Shown: positions 1 through 7,513, counted from the first letter of the stretch. The stretch: 9,605 nt of DNA from Phycisphaerales bacterium UBA2218 (GCA_002327785.1 DCUI01000283.1:1-9605); one strand, 5' to 3'. Made by a program: numbers and translations. Notes: generated from the letters alone by a model not told the origin.

Positions 1-12
1 CAACGCTGAGAC

Positions 13-231
13 CTATTTCCTTGTCGGCAATGCGCTGGGGGAAGGGATGAAGAGCTTACTCTCGCCGCCCCACTCATTCGCCTTGGGGAAGCTCTGGCCC
101 TTGTTGTAGAACAAGGGGTGGATGCCCGAGAGGAACCCCACTTCGTTGTGTCTCGCCAGGTCCTGCTGGTAGACCACGACGAACCCGTAGCCGCGGTCAA
201 AGAATTGCCCCAGAGGCCATCCGTTCTGCAA
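13..231 (-). pseudogene. Internal fragment of a CE15-like glucuronoyl/acetylxylan esterase family gene
   Basis: About 55 residues resemble the middle of CE15-type (glucuronoyl-esterase-like) alpha/beta hydrolases. The order NGWPLG, then DRGYGFVVVY, then GFLSGIHPLFYNKGQ, ending in ANEWG, parallels the family pattern of a W-P motif, RGYG-led beta strand, G-x-HPLFY segment and EWG. In that family EWG is followed by a W-A-W-G helix and later the catalytic serine. Here the frame instead continues with about 17 unrelated residues and stops at TAG (13-15). Neither other minus-strand frame restores the missing part over positions 1-60. The 5' side is also cut: recognisable sequence begins about 15-20 nt past the stop of the GH29 gene, and the frame stays open upstream into that gene. 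The only nearby start is TTG at 229-231, after an AGGAAGGAG stretch with very short spacing. It lacks the catalytic Ser, Glu and His regions, so it is most likely a non-functional remnant. The family call comes from recognised motifs and was not searched. Confidence 0.5.
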
Positions 232-251
232 ACGCTCCTTCCTTCGCGTCG

Positions 252-1553
252 TCAGTTCGTCAGCGGTGCCGAGACATCCAGCGGTTTGCCGTCGATGAAC
301 TCGTCCTCGACCGGCGAATCCAATTCCATCCTGATCACGGTGTCGGTCTCGTCCCGTCGATCGGTCTTCAAGGCAAGAGTCAGACCGGCATCGCTTTGCT
401 CCACCTCAACGGGGCTGCCGCCAAGCACGTCGGCCCGCAGGACTCTGGCTTTCAAAGGGGGCAACGACAACGTATCGCCGGCCCATTGAAATACGTGCAG
501 GTACAGCGTTCTGCCCTTGTAACAGCTCCCGCCCCATTCGCCATTGCGGTAAGGACCGCCGCGTGTCCCGTAGATGCTCTCGCCGAATTGGCCAAGCCAC
601 CGGCCCATGCCTTTGAGGTTCGCGATCTCCTGAGGCTGAAATTCACCGGTGGGCATGGGGCCGATGTTCAGCAGGAGATTGCCGTCGCCGGTGACCGTAC
701 TGACCAGCATTCGGATGCACTCTTGCAGAGTCCGGATCCGGCCGTCTGGACGGTACGACCAGCCACCGCCGTCGGGACAGTAGGTCATGGTCACACACGA
801 TTCCCAGGCCCGTCCCCACTGGAAGGTGCCGATGCGCTGCTCCGGCGTATCATAATCCCCCATCACCAGTTGCGCCGCAGTGGCAGGGATGTCCTTCAGC
901 CCTCTGGCGGCCCGGTTGTTCACGAGCAGATCGGGCTGGAGGCGATACATCTCTTGGAACAGATCCACGAGGGTATACTGGCTCCAGTTGCCGAAACAGT
1001 GGTCGAACCACATCATGTCCACCTTGCCGTAGTCGCTTAGCAACTCGCGAACCTGTGCCTCGTAGTAGCGATTGTAGACGCTGTTGTCGCCGCGGAGATA
1101 GTCGGGATGCGTCCAGTCGCGTGTCGAATAGTACCAGCCCAGCTTCAGACCGTGGCGATGGGCTGCATCGGCAATCATCCGGCACAAGTCCCGCTGGTAC
1201 GGCGTATCCGCGATGCTGTAGTGGCTCGGGAAACCGGCATTCTCCGGGAAACGCACCTGCCGGGTCGACCACATGGAGAAGCCGTCATGGTGCTTGGTGA
1301 CGAAGACCACGTATTTCATGCCCGCCTCTTCGGCCAGACTCATCCACTGATCGGCGTCGAACTTCACCGGATTGAACTGCCGGTAGAGATTCATATAGAC
1401 ATCACGATCCACCTTCTGGTGCTCGGGTCCCCCTTCGATACGATCCTTCATGCCCCAACTGATCTCCGCACCGCTGAGACTCGCGGGTCCCCAATGAAGA
1501 AAGACGCCGAACTTGGCGTCCCGCCACCATGAGTCCAGGCGCGCCTCACGAAT
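252..1553 (-). other. GH29 alpha-L-fucosidase module of the fusion protein (residues ~815-1247)
   Basis: This marks the C-terminal catalytic half. The barrel runs from about residue 818 (DSWWRDAKFGVFLHWG) to about 1145, followed by a short beta-rich C-terminal domain (about 1150-1240) as is usual for the family. D998 (codon 1002-1004, GAC) fits the conserved W-x-D nucleophile position. Substrate-pocket histidines are visible in FLHWG and KHHDGF. The GDYDTPEQ motif after the nucleophile resembles the arrangement in GH29 enzymes whose acid/base follows the nucleophile by some 50-60 residues. Assigning E1052 to that role is inference. The module looks complete and active. Confidence 0.85.
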
Positions 1554-3995
1554 CCGGTCGGCCTGCGAGCCGGAGAGGGCCTGGACCAACGCCTCGGCTT
1601 TGTGTGACGACGATTCGTCGTGGCCTGTCTTGGCAACAGCCTCCGCCTCTCCAACCGTCCGGAATTCGATCTTCACCTCCGGTTGGTCGGCACTCTGAAA
1701 ACGACAGCCCAAGCGTACATGATGCGGCCCCGGACCTATCTTCAGCGTAGACGCGTCCAAGGCCACCTTCTTCAGTTGATTCCAGTTTCGATCATAGACG
1801 ATACCCTCCATCCCGCCGGAGTACTTCAACATGTTTCCCGGTTGCAGCGTCGCCGGAAGGAGAACCTCGCCGGCGTCATCAATCTCCAGGGTTGTATCCG
1901 AGACGGGGGCATCGCCGGATACCTGGAGGATGAACTGCAGGGGCTGGGCCCTATGGGGGTTATTCAACTCCCATGTGGCTTCGATCGGCTGACCCGGCTG
2001 CACCTGCTGGGCCAGCGTGTGCTTGGAGGAGCAGATCGGATAGAGACTCCAGGAATGGTCGCCCGATGCCTCCAGGTGGAATTCCTGACGGATGTCCTGC
2101 AGGCGGCGCTTCTGAGACTCGGAGAAGACACCGCTCGTCCGCGCAGTCTCCCATGCCTTGATCGCCTGCAGAACAGTGTTGCTAAGCCCGTTATCCCGAA
2201 CGACCTGCAGGCTGGTGTTCAAGGCGAATCCCGCTTCGAAACCCGCTGCCCGGGCCAGAAGCCACTCGGCATCCTCAAGACTGGTCTGTCCCGTCATGTT
2301 GAACCAGCCCAGCATGCAGGGCATGAGGTTGCGGCGGAAATAGTCCTGGTTCTTCAGGCGATACTCCGTCTGGCTCTCCCGAAAGCCCGCGTACCAGGGC
2401 TCGCCCCAATTCATGCGGGTGTAGATGTGCCAGAAGTAGTGCCCCGGATTGCTGGCATCGTTGATCACCCTGCCGCGCAGGTCGTCGTTCAAATGATCGT
2501 GCCAGGTTGACGTGAAGAGCGTGCGTCCGTACTGCCCCATTCCCGTTGACCAGTTGCCCTCCAAGCCATCGAAGGAGATTTGCAGGAGTCCCGTCTCGTT
2601 GAAGAAATCGGCGAGCTGCCGGGCCATCTCCTGGGATAGATCGGCGTTGCCGAGGAAGACCTTGTATGCATGGTCCAGCAGCTTCCCGATCGGGGCGCCC
2701 TTGGAATGCGCCGCGGCCTGCGTCTGGTAGACTCCACGCCGGCAGCCGAGCAAACGCCAGGGGGATTGTTCGGACACCGACGTGTAACGGACCAACTCCC
2801 GACCGATCTGTACCGTCTTGAGCGTATTGTTCTCCATCTGGTTGAACCACTTCGGGTCCGCGATGGGGATCTCCGTCTGCGCGGCAGCGAGATCCTCCGT
2901 CAGGACGCTGCTGCCGACCTTCGCCAGACGGTCGTCCGGCACCGGCGTGACGTAGGGATCGTTGGTCGTGATGAAGTTGGAAAGCGTATGCACCCCCAAA
3001 CGCACCCCCTGGGCCCCGGCCTTCTCCACGCAGTCCTTCAGGCCCGCCCAGCCGTGGGGGAACTGACTGGCATTGAGTTGAAAATGCCCCCAGGTGGAGA
3101 ACGGTCCCCCATGGTAGAGGTACCTGAGTCCGGCTCGTTTGGTGATCGCAATCGCCTCGTCGATGGTATCCTCGCCGAAGCCGACGATCAGATACGACGC
3201 CGTGGCGCCGGGGGCGACTTTTCCCCAAACGCCATCGATCACAGGATGGGGCAACCCTTCGGCCACCTCGATCGCGCCGATCGTCTGGAGCGTCTGGTCT
3301 GCCGGACAGCCAAACAGGGTGATCTTGCTGCCGATCACGCCGCCGTCGTCATAGCTTGGAACCACGTAGCTCTCGTGGCCCCAATTGCGAATGACCCGCT
3401 CCTGGCGGCGGTCGCGCGTGAACGCTTGGAGGACACTGCCAAACTCCGTGGGCTGGGCCGTGTCACCGCGTCCCGGCATGATATCGTTTTCGGCCGTCGG
3501 ATACCCCCCGAGCGTCTTGACGTTCAACGCCTGGATGCCGAGGGCGAAACGGTCATTGCGTACGACCCCCACCGTCTCTCCGATGATTTCCTTGATGGCC
3601 GTCGGATAGGGCCCCCAGACTACGACTTCCGCCTTCCCTTCAGGCTGGACGGAGAGGAGTTCGAACGTGACGTGAGTGGTCTTGGCCACCACCTTCACCG
3701 TCGCCGTGACGCCCTCAGCGTATTGCAGGGTCAGCATCCCTGCGCTCTTCTCCTCGCGCAGGGTCTTGGGTATCTGGAATTGCCCGCCGACGCGAAGGGC
3801 CAGGAGCGGCGCCGGTTGTGGCGTGACTGCGTAGTTCACACTCCCGCGGCGGTCCACCAAGCCGCGGACAGCCCCTGTGTCGTCGATTTGAATCGACAAC
3901 CACTCGGTCTCGAATACCACGGCCCCCCGAAGGGGCAGCGCGAGCACCAGGGAGAGCAGGAGACCCATGAGAGCACTTCTTCGTCCAGCCACCAT
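252..3995 (-). CDS. Secreted two-module glycosidase: unassigned TIM-barrel-like module fused to GH29 alpha-L-fucosidase
   Basis: 1247 residues, far longer than a usual GH29 enzyme (about 400-600). Residues 1-24 form a Sec signal peptide (basic VAGRR, leucine-rich core, cleavage near LRGA), so it acts outside the cytoplasm. Residues about 25-285 look like an all-beta domain. About 287-640 look like an (alpha/beta) barrel, with strand-end motifs VRLGVH (331-336), ISFDGLEGNW (473-482; D476 and E479 are candidate acidic residues) and INDASNPGHYFW (511-522); I cannot assign its glycosidase family. Residues 645-780 look beta-rich, and about 780-812 are a linker. From about 815 it is clearly GH29: FGVFLHWGP (829-837), KHHDGF (901-906), and DMMWFD (993-998), whose D998 is the expected nucleophile. 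GDYDTPEQ (1046-1053) carries E1052, a candidate acid/base, and GNLLLNIGP is at 1105-1113. GH29 enzymes release alpha-L-fucose from glycans by a retaining mechanism. A GGAGG lies 8 nt before the ATG. Its own promoter and an inverted repeat lie just upstream. Confidence 0.9.
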   Translation of the reverse strand: MVAGRRSALMGLLLSLVLALPLRGAVVFETEWLSIQIDDTGAVRGLVDRRGSVNYAVTPQPAPLLALRVGGQFQIPKTLREEKSAGMLTLQYAEGVTATVKVVAKTTHVTFELLSVQPEGKAEVVVWGPYPTAIKEIIGETVGVVRNDRFALGIQALNVKTLGGYPTAENDIMPGRGDTAQPTEFGSVLQAFTRDRRQERVIRNWGHESYVVPSYDDGGVIGSKITLFGCPADQTLQTIGAIEVAEGLPHPVIDGVWGKVAPGATASYLIVGFGEDTIDEAIAITKRAGLRYLYHGGPFSTWGHFQLNASQFPHGWAGLKDCVEKAGAQGVRLGVHTLSNFITTNDPYVTPVPDDRLAKVGSSVLTEDLAAAQTEIPIADPKWFNQMENNTLKTVQIGRELVRYTSVSEQSPWRLLGCRRGVYQTQAAAHSKGAPIGKLLDHAYKVFLGNADLSQEMARQLADFFNETGLLQISFDGLEGNWSTGMGQYGRTLFTSTWHDHLNDDLRGRVINDASNPGHYFWHIYTRMNWGEPWYAGFRESQTEYRLKNQDYFRRNLMPCMLGWFNMTGQTSLEDAEWLLARAAGFEAGFALNTSLQVVRDNGLSNTVLQAIKAWETARTSGVFSESQKRRLQDIRQEFHLEASGDHSWSLYPICSSKHTLAQQVQPGQPIEATWELNNPHRAQPLQFILQVSGDAPVSDTTLEIDDAGEVLLPATLQPGNMLKYSGGMEGIVYDRNWNQLKKVALDASTLKIGPGPHHVRLGCRFQSADQPEVKIEFRTVGEAEAVAKTGHDESSSHKAEALVQALSGSQADRIREARLDSWWRDAKFGVFLHWGPASLSGAEISWGMKDRIEGGPEHQKVDRDVYMNLYRQFNPVKFDADQWMSLAEEAGMKYVVFVTKHHDGFSMWSTRQVRFPENAGFPSHYSIADTPYQRDLCRMIADAAHRHGLKLGWYYSTRDWTHPDYLRGDNSVYNRYYEAQVRELLSDYGKVDMMWFDHCFGNWSQYTLVDLFQEMYRLQPDLLVNNRAARGLKDIPATAAQLVMGDYDTPEQRIGTFQWGRAWESCVTMTYCPDGGGWSYRPDGRIRTLQECIRMLVSTVTGDGNLLLNIGPMPTGEFQPQEIANLKGMGRWLGQFGESIYGTRGGPYRNGEWGGSCYKGRTLYLHVFQWAGDTLSLPPLKARVLRADVLGGSPVEVEQSDAGLTLALKTDRRDETDTVIRMELDSPVEDEFIDGKPLDVSAPLTN

Positions 3996-4003
3996 TGTGA
4001 CTT

Positions 4004-4009
4004 CCTCCC
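4004..4009 (-). promoter_or_regulatory. Shine-Dalgarno for the GH29 fusion gene
   Basis: On the minus strand GGGAGG, then AAGTCACA, precedes ATG at 3993-3995. The 8-nt spacing fixes this ATG as the start over the internal methionine at residue 10, and it keeps the full positively charged n-region of the signal peptide. Confidence 0.75.
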
Positions 4010-4052
4010 GATCCAGGTTCAGGTCAAGGCCCAGGGCGGCGCGCCCGACGGC

Positions 4053-4110
4053 ACCGAGGTGAGCCTAAAGGGGCCATCCGGAGAAGTCAAGTTGCCAACA
4101 TCACCTCGGT
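4053..4110. repeat. Perfect 10-bp inverted repeat framing the GH29 promoter
   Basis: The left arm ACCGAGGTGA (4053-4062) and the right arm TCACCTCGGT (4101-4110) are exact reverse complements separated by 38 nt. The left arm covers the predicted start site and touches the -10 box; the right arm lies just upstream of the -35 box. The promoter core therefore sits between the arms. This fits an operator pair, though no adjacent regulator gene is visible. The arms could also pair in RNA if transcription reads through from upstream. Confidence 0.6.
4062..4090 (-). promoter_or_regulatory. Candidate sigma-70 promoter for the GH29 fusion gene
   Basis: On the minus strand TTGACT (4085-4090, 5 of 6 matches to TTGACA) is separated by exactly 17 nt from TAGGCT (4062-4067, weaker -10 with T, A and final T conserved). 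Transcription would start near 4055, giving a leader of about 60 nt before the ATG at 3995. The 224-nt gap after the serine-dehydratase-like gene is large for this otherwise tight gene string, which supports a separate promoter. Not verified experimentally. Confidence 0.5.
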
Positions 4111-4128
4111 CGTGGTATTGCCGACCGA
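4106..4128. repeat. 7-bp hairpin overlapping the upstream operator arm
   Basis: TCGGTCG (4106-4112) and CGACCGA (4122-4128) are reverse complements around a 9-nt loop. The inner part shares bases with the right arm of the larger inverted repeat, so in a read-through transcript the two pairings would exclude each other. No run of U follows, so it is not an intrinsic terminator. A further small GC hairpin (GGGCG/CGCCC, 4034-4046) lies nearer the GH29 start. Confidence 0.35.
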
Positions 4129-4219
4129 ATAGTGTGCAGGCGCACCAATCATGAAGCTGCGTGGCAGGTTCCGGATGGACGGAGAAGAACGGTCGCGCGA
4201 GCTTCCCCTATGCTGTCGC

Positions 4220-5785
4220 TCAGCCAGCGGGATGCTGAAGGCGGGTTTCAATCTCCTTGGAGGTCCGGGTGACGGACAGCCCGCCGAGCGCGGTGCAGCG
4301 TAGTTCCCTGGGTAGACTGCGTCCGACCTGATCCATCGTTTCGATCACCTCGTCGAGGGGGATCACCGGATCGTAGCCCGCCAGAGCCATGTTGGCACAA
4401 GCCAGCGCATTGGCGGCGGCCATCACATTCCTGCCCAGACACGGCACTTCCACTCGATTGGCGACCGGATCACAGATCATGCCCAGAGAATTCTGGAACG
4501 CCATCGACGCGGCAGCTACAGCCTGGCGGACTCCGGCCCCGGTCAGCGAGGTGAGGGCGGCGGCCGTGATGCCTGAGGCCACCCCACACTCCGCTTGGCA
4601 GCCGCACACCTCGGCGGCAAAGGTCGTTCGGAAGGCGACGAGAACACCGACCAGGCCGCCTGCCAACATCGCCCGGGCGGCCTCTTCGTCTCCCACACCC
4701 AGAGCGTCGGCCGCGGCGAGGCAAGTCCCCGGCAAGGCCGCGCAAGCACCCGCCGTTGGTGCCGCTACGATCACGCCCATCGCGCTCTTGACTTCCATCA
4801 GAGCGGTGATGTTCCGAATAGCAGCATTGAGCAAGCCCGCATCGAGAAGTCCGCCTGCCTGTAGACAAGCCTGGAATTGTCCACACTGAGAACCCAGGAT
4901 TCGATCGCGGTATATCGTTCCTCCGAGACCCTGCTGGAGAGACGCTCGTACGATCTGCACGATCTGAATCATCCGTTGGAGGACTTCCTCCCGAGAGAGG
5001 TTCCCCCGTTGGCTCTCGTACTGTACCGCCAGTTCCCACGGCGACGAATTCCGCCCCAGATCGTAGTGCAGCATCTCCTGGTACGTGGAAAAAGGCACAG
5101 ACATCTCTCGTCGCGACAGGATGGGCAGCACCGGTCTGAGCCGCCGGACCTGCAGGATCTTCCCGCCGGCGCAAAGCCGGTCGATCTCACCGTCATCCAG
5201 AGCTCGCTGGGCCTTGACTTGCAGCAGCACGCCGTTCCTGCACTCATGGAGCAGGACCTCATCTGCATTGATCCTCTCGGCGAGCCGGTCCCCCTCCCCT
5301 CCTGGCCGACCGGCCATCCAGACCAGGGTTTCCCAGAAATCGCCGAGAAGCGATACGGGGGTCCCGTCAATCGCCACGACTTCGATCATGCCGCCGCCGG
5401 TCGAGATGCCTGTCAATACATAGCGGCACTGCGCGTTGCGCAGGTCGATCCGGTAGGTGTTTGGATGGTCGAAACCGAAGTCACCGATCTCGATCTCAAC
5501 CTGAACACCGCGGGCCCGGATCATCCGCGCCGCTTCCGGGAGGCGATCGTCCGTGGCCTCCCAGCCCAACAGGCCCGCAAACAACCCCATGTCGGAACCT
5601 TGGGTCTCATGCGTAGTGGCCAGTGAGCCGTTCCGGTCGAACTGGATGAGAACGTGCTCGATGTCCCCCTCCAAGAGATCCCATGCGAGCCGGCCGAGGC
5701 GCAAGGCCGCCGCACAGTGCGAGCTGGATGGCCCCCGCATGACTGGGCCGATGACGTCATTAAAGATGCTGGGATTCATGGGCAT
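4220..5785 (-). CDS. Iron-sulfur L-serine dehydratase (L-serine ammonia-lyase) family protein, single-chain form
   Basis: The family uses a catalytic [4Fe-4S] cluster to convert L-serine to pyruvate and ammonia in the cytoplasm. From the ATG at 5785 (521 residues) the order is a substrate-binding-type domain with GPSSSH at 18-23 and a STGGGMIEV segment, a middle region with LRPVLPILSRREMSVPF, then the catalytic domain with MGVIVAAPTAGACA. Three cluster cysteines are visible: GCQAECG (C396), GMICDP (C438) and EVPCLGRN (C449). Their spacing (42 and 11 residues) equals that of the ligands known in the Legionella enzyme. It is somewhat longer than typical single-chain SdaA (about 455). I see no C-terminal tail cysteine like the one that enters the active site in some members. 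GAGG 5 nt before ATG favours this start over GTG at 5791. It is translationally coupled to the imine-reductase gene just before it. The exact substrate is uncertain, since the partner suggests an amino or imino acid other than serine is possible. Confidence 0.88.
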   Translation of the reverse strand: MPMNPSIFNDVIGPVMRGPSSSHCAAALRLGRLAWDLLEGDIEHVLIQFDRNGSLATTHETQGSDMGLFAGLLGWEATDDRLPEAARMIRARGVQVEIEIGDFGFDHPNTYRIDLRNAQCRYVLTGISTGGGMIEVVAIDGTPVSLLGDFWETLVWMAGRPGGEGDRLAERINADEVLLHECRNGVLLQVKAQRALDDGEIDRLCAGGKILQVRRLRPVLPILSRREMSVPFSTYQEMLHYDLGRNSSPWELAVQYESQRGNLSREEVLQRMIQIVQIVRASLQQGLGGTIYRDRILGSQCGQFQACLQAGGLLDAGLLNAAIRNITALMEVKSAMGVIVAAPTAGACAALPGTCLAAADALGVGDEEAARAMLAGGLVGVLVAFRTTFAAEVCGCQAECGVASGITAAALTSLTGAGVRQAVAAASMAFQNSLGMICDPVANRVEVPCLGRNVMAAANALACANMALAGYDPVIPLDEVIETMDQVGRSLPRELRCTALGGLSVTRTSKEIETRLQHPAG

Positions 5786-5794
5786 TATCACCTC
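5783..5794 (-). promoter_or_regulatory. Overlapping stop/Shine-Dalgarno/start junction
   Basis: Minus-strand GAGGTGATAATG holds a strong Shine-Dalgarno (GAGGTGAT matches the 16S anti-SD tail), the TGA stop of the upstream gene (5788-5790) inside it, and the ATG (5783-5785) two bases after that stop. This is a classic termination-reinitiation arrangement. It implies co-translation of the imine reductase and the lyase in matched amounts. Confidence 0.7.
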
Positions 5795-6783
5795 AGCGCC
5801 GTTCCGATTCCCAACTGTCGCGCGTTTTCCAGAGCGCGGGCGGCGGCAAAAAGATCTTGTACCGACAGACCGACTGACTTGAAGAGCGTGACCTCATCCC
5901 TCGTCTGCCTTCCCGCCGCGCGGTTGGCAATCAGGTCTCCCAGTTCGGTACGCACGTGCTCCGCCGGGATTCGTCCTTCCCGCAGCGGCATCACCAGGTC
6001 TCCGGCCTCCTCCAGGGCCGCGACGCGACGATCCACAAACACGCGGGCGCGGCAGACGGTGTCGGGAGGAATTTCGGCCGTCCGGGGCCTCCACGAACCC
6101 ACGGCGTTGATGTGAACGCCGGTGGCCAAATCCCGGTCTTCAAACACCGGCGTGCTGGAAGTCGTGGCGGTGCATACGATCTGCGCCCCCGCAAGCGCCT
6201 CGGCTACGCTGGATGTCGCCAGGACGGGGATCCCCAGCCGCGAGGACATGTCCTCTGCAAAGGCCTCGGCCGCGGGCCGGCAGCAATCGAACACCCGCAC
6301 CTGCTTGATCTGGCGCACTGTACACGCCGCCTCCAGTTGGGTGCGCGCCTGCACCCCGGCTCCAAAGATCGCCGCCGTGTCGGCGCTCGGTGACGCCAAC
6401 AGTCGTGTTGCCACGCCGGAAGCGGCACCGGTTCGCAGGGCCGTGATTGCAGAGCCATCCACTATGGCCAGCAATCGACCGTTGACTGCGTCCGCCAACA
6501 CCACCACGGCCTGAATCAAAGGCAACCCCAAGCGGCCGTTGTCGGCGAACTGAGTGAGTAGCTTCAGGCTCACATGGTGCGTTCCTGCGACGTAACACGG
6601 CATGATGAGCACGACCCCATTTGCCTCCGGGATCTCCACGTGGGAACGCCCCGGCATGGTCACCCGGCCATCCGAAAGCTGTCGAAATGCCGCCTCCATC
6701 GCCTCAATGGCATCGGCCATGGGCAAGGCCCGACGGACGTCCGCATGGGACAAGTAAAGCAGCGCAGCTTCGTTCCCGGTCAT
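5788..6783 (-). CDS. Ornithine cyclodeaminase/mu-crystallin family NAD(P)-dependent imine (ketimine) reductase
   Basis: 331 residues, normal for the family. The N-terminal part has LYLSHADVRRAL, PGRSHVEIP (R46), SLKLLTQF (K74) and the signature ITALRTGAASGVA (R117). The Rossmann dinucleotide motif is IFGAGVQA (139-146), followed by strand and helix alternation and the family's INAVGS segment at 225-230. In Pseudomonas putida ornithine cyclodeaminase the loop after INAVG is GDCPGKTE with a catalytic Asp. Here it reads SWRPRTAE, with Trp231 at the Asp position. True ornithine cyclodeaminase activity is therefore unlikely, and a ketimine/cyclic-imine reductase or amino-acid dehydrogenase is more probable (inference). 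GTG at 6801 and ATG at 6798 are also in frame, but ATG at 6783 has GGAG 9 nt upstream and leaves the usual family N-terminus. It starts 25 nt after the unknown secreted protein gene and is coupled to the next gene, so it lies in one operon. Confidence 0.85.
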   Translation of the reverse strand: MTGNEAALLYLSHADVRRALPMADAIEAMEAAFRQLSDGRVTMPGRSHVEIPEANGVVLIMPCYVAGTHHVSLKLLTQFADNGRLGLPLIQAVVVLADAVNGRLLAIVDGSAITALRTGAASGVATRLLASPSADTAAIFGAGVQARTQLEAACTVRQIKQVRVFDCCRPAAEAFAEDMSSRLGIPVLATSSVAEALAGAQIVCTATTSSTPVFEDRDLATGVHINAVGSWRPRTAEIPPDTVCRARVFVDRRVAALEEAGDLVMPLREGRIPAEHVRTELGDLIANRAAGRQTRDEVTLFKSVGLSVQDLFAAARALENARQLGIGTALR

Positions 6784-6808
6784 TGATTCATACTCCATCA
6801 CCTTGCAC

Positions 6809-7510
6809 TCACCTGCGGGCGTCTTCCTGCCGCGTCACAATCGGCACGTAGCCGACCTCCAGGCCCGGAGGCGGGGTCACCAGCAGCGCCGGATCGAGCC
6901 TGGCCAGCGTACCCTGGCCGGGCGGCGCCATGTAGTCCCGGTCGATCGGCCAGTTCGCGTGGATCTTCTCGACAAAAGCCTGCAACTTCGCCTTCTTCTC
7001 TTCGCTCCAGTGGTACTGCTGGAAAGACGGCTGATCGACAAAGCGGTACCAAGAATAAGTGACCAGCGAGCCATCGCCCAAAGTCACCGTAAACGGCCCC
7101 CGCGCCGGCCCTGGATGGGTCCAGGCGCCATCGTTGGGCGATGTGTACGGTGCGCCGCGGACGGCCAGCTTGAATTCCTTGTCCAGAAGCCCCGTCTCGG
7201 GCGGCACCTCGGCGGCCGGGACCACCACGCGATGGTCTCCCACGTGCTTGAAATACTGGGGGAACGTGCCCATCCGATTGGTCGTGCCGTCGTTCCATTG
7301 CAGGCCCCAGGCGTAGGCTCCAAATGTCTTGGTGTCAAAGACTCTCGCGACGTCCGTTATCTCGTGGCGGTCTTGGTCGAAGCGCGGCGTGCGTGTCGTC
7401 AAGGTCGCCTTCCAAGCGCCGCGCTCGTCGAACTGCCCGGAGCACGCCGGCCCGCCATCGCGCCAGGCATTGAAGGCTTCATACAGAGCAGCCTTGGAAT
7501 AGTAGACCAC
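6809..7510 (-). pseudogene. C-terminal part of the interrupted secreted protein gene
   Basis: This continues the reading frame of the upstream part directly after a TAG codon. About 233 residues follow, starting VYYSKAALYEAFNAW and rich in Trp, Tyr and Gly, with a segment VTYSWYRFVDQPSFQQYHW near the middle. There is no Shine-Dalgarno near the GTG at 7508-7510 and no start-like N-terminus. Independent translation is therefore unlikely, and the piece is either made by read-through or lost. The next internal ATG is at 7273, which would leave only part of the region. It stops at TGA (6809-6811), 25 nt before the imine reductase start. I do not recognise the family. Confidence 0.6.
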
Positions 7511-7513
7511 GTT

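Noticed and set aside
4034..4046. GC hairpin GGGCG/CGCCC as a terminator between the lyase and GH29 genes
   Set aside because: No U-run follows and it lies inside the predicted GH29 leader. A 5-bp stem in GC-rich DNA is not strong evidence.
2670..4154. 494-codon plus-strand open frame opposite the first half of the GH29 fusion
   Set aside because: It is antisense to a gene with clear domains, has no recognisable protein motif, and would run through the GH29 promoter and start site.
4470..5174. Minus-strand 234-codon frame inside the serine-dehydratase-like gene
   Set aside because: It is an out-of-frame shadow of a gene whose cluster cysteines and family motifs are in the other frame.
5788..6783. 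Calling this gene ornithine cyclodeaminase outright
   Set aside because: The loop that carries the catalytic Asp in true ornithine cyclodeaminase reads SWRPRTAE, so only the wider imine reductase family is supported.
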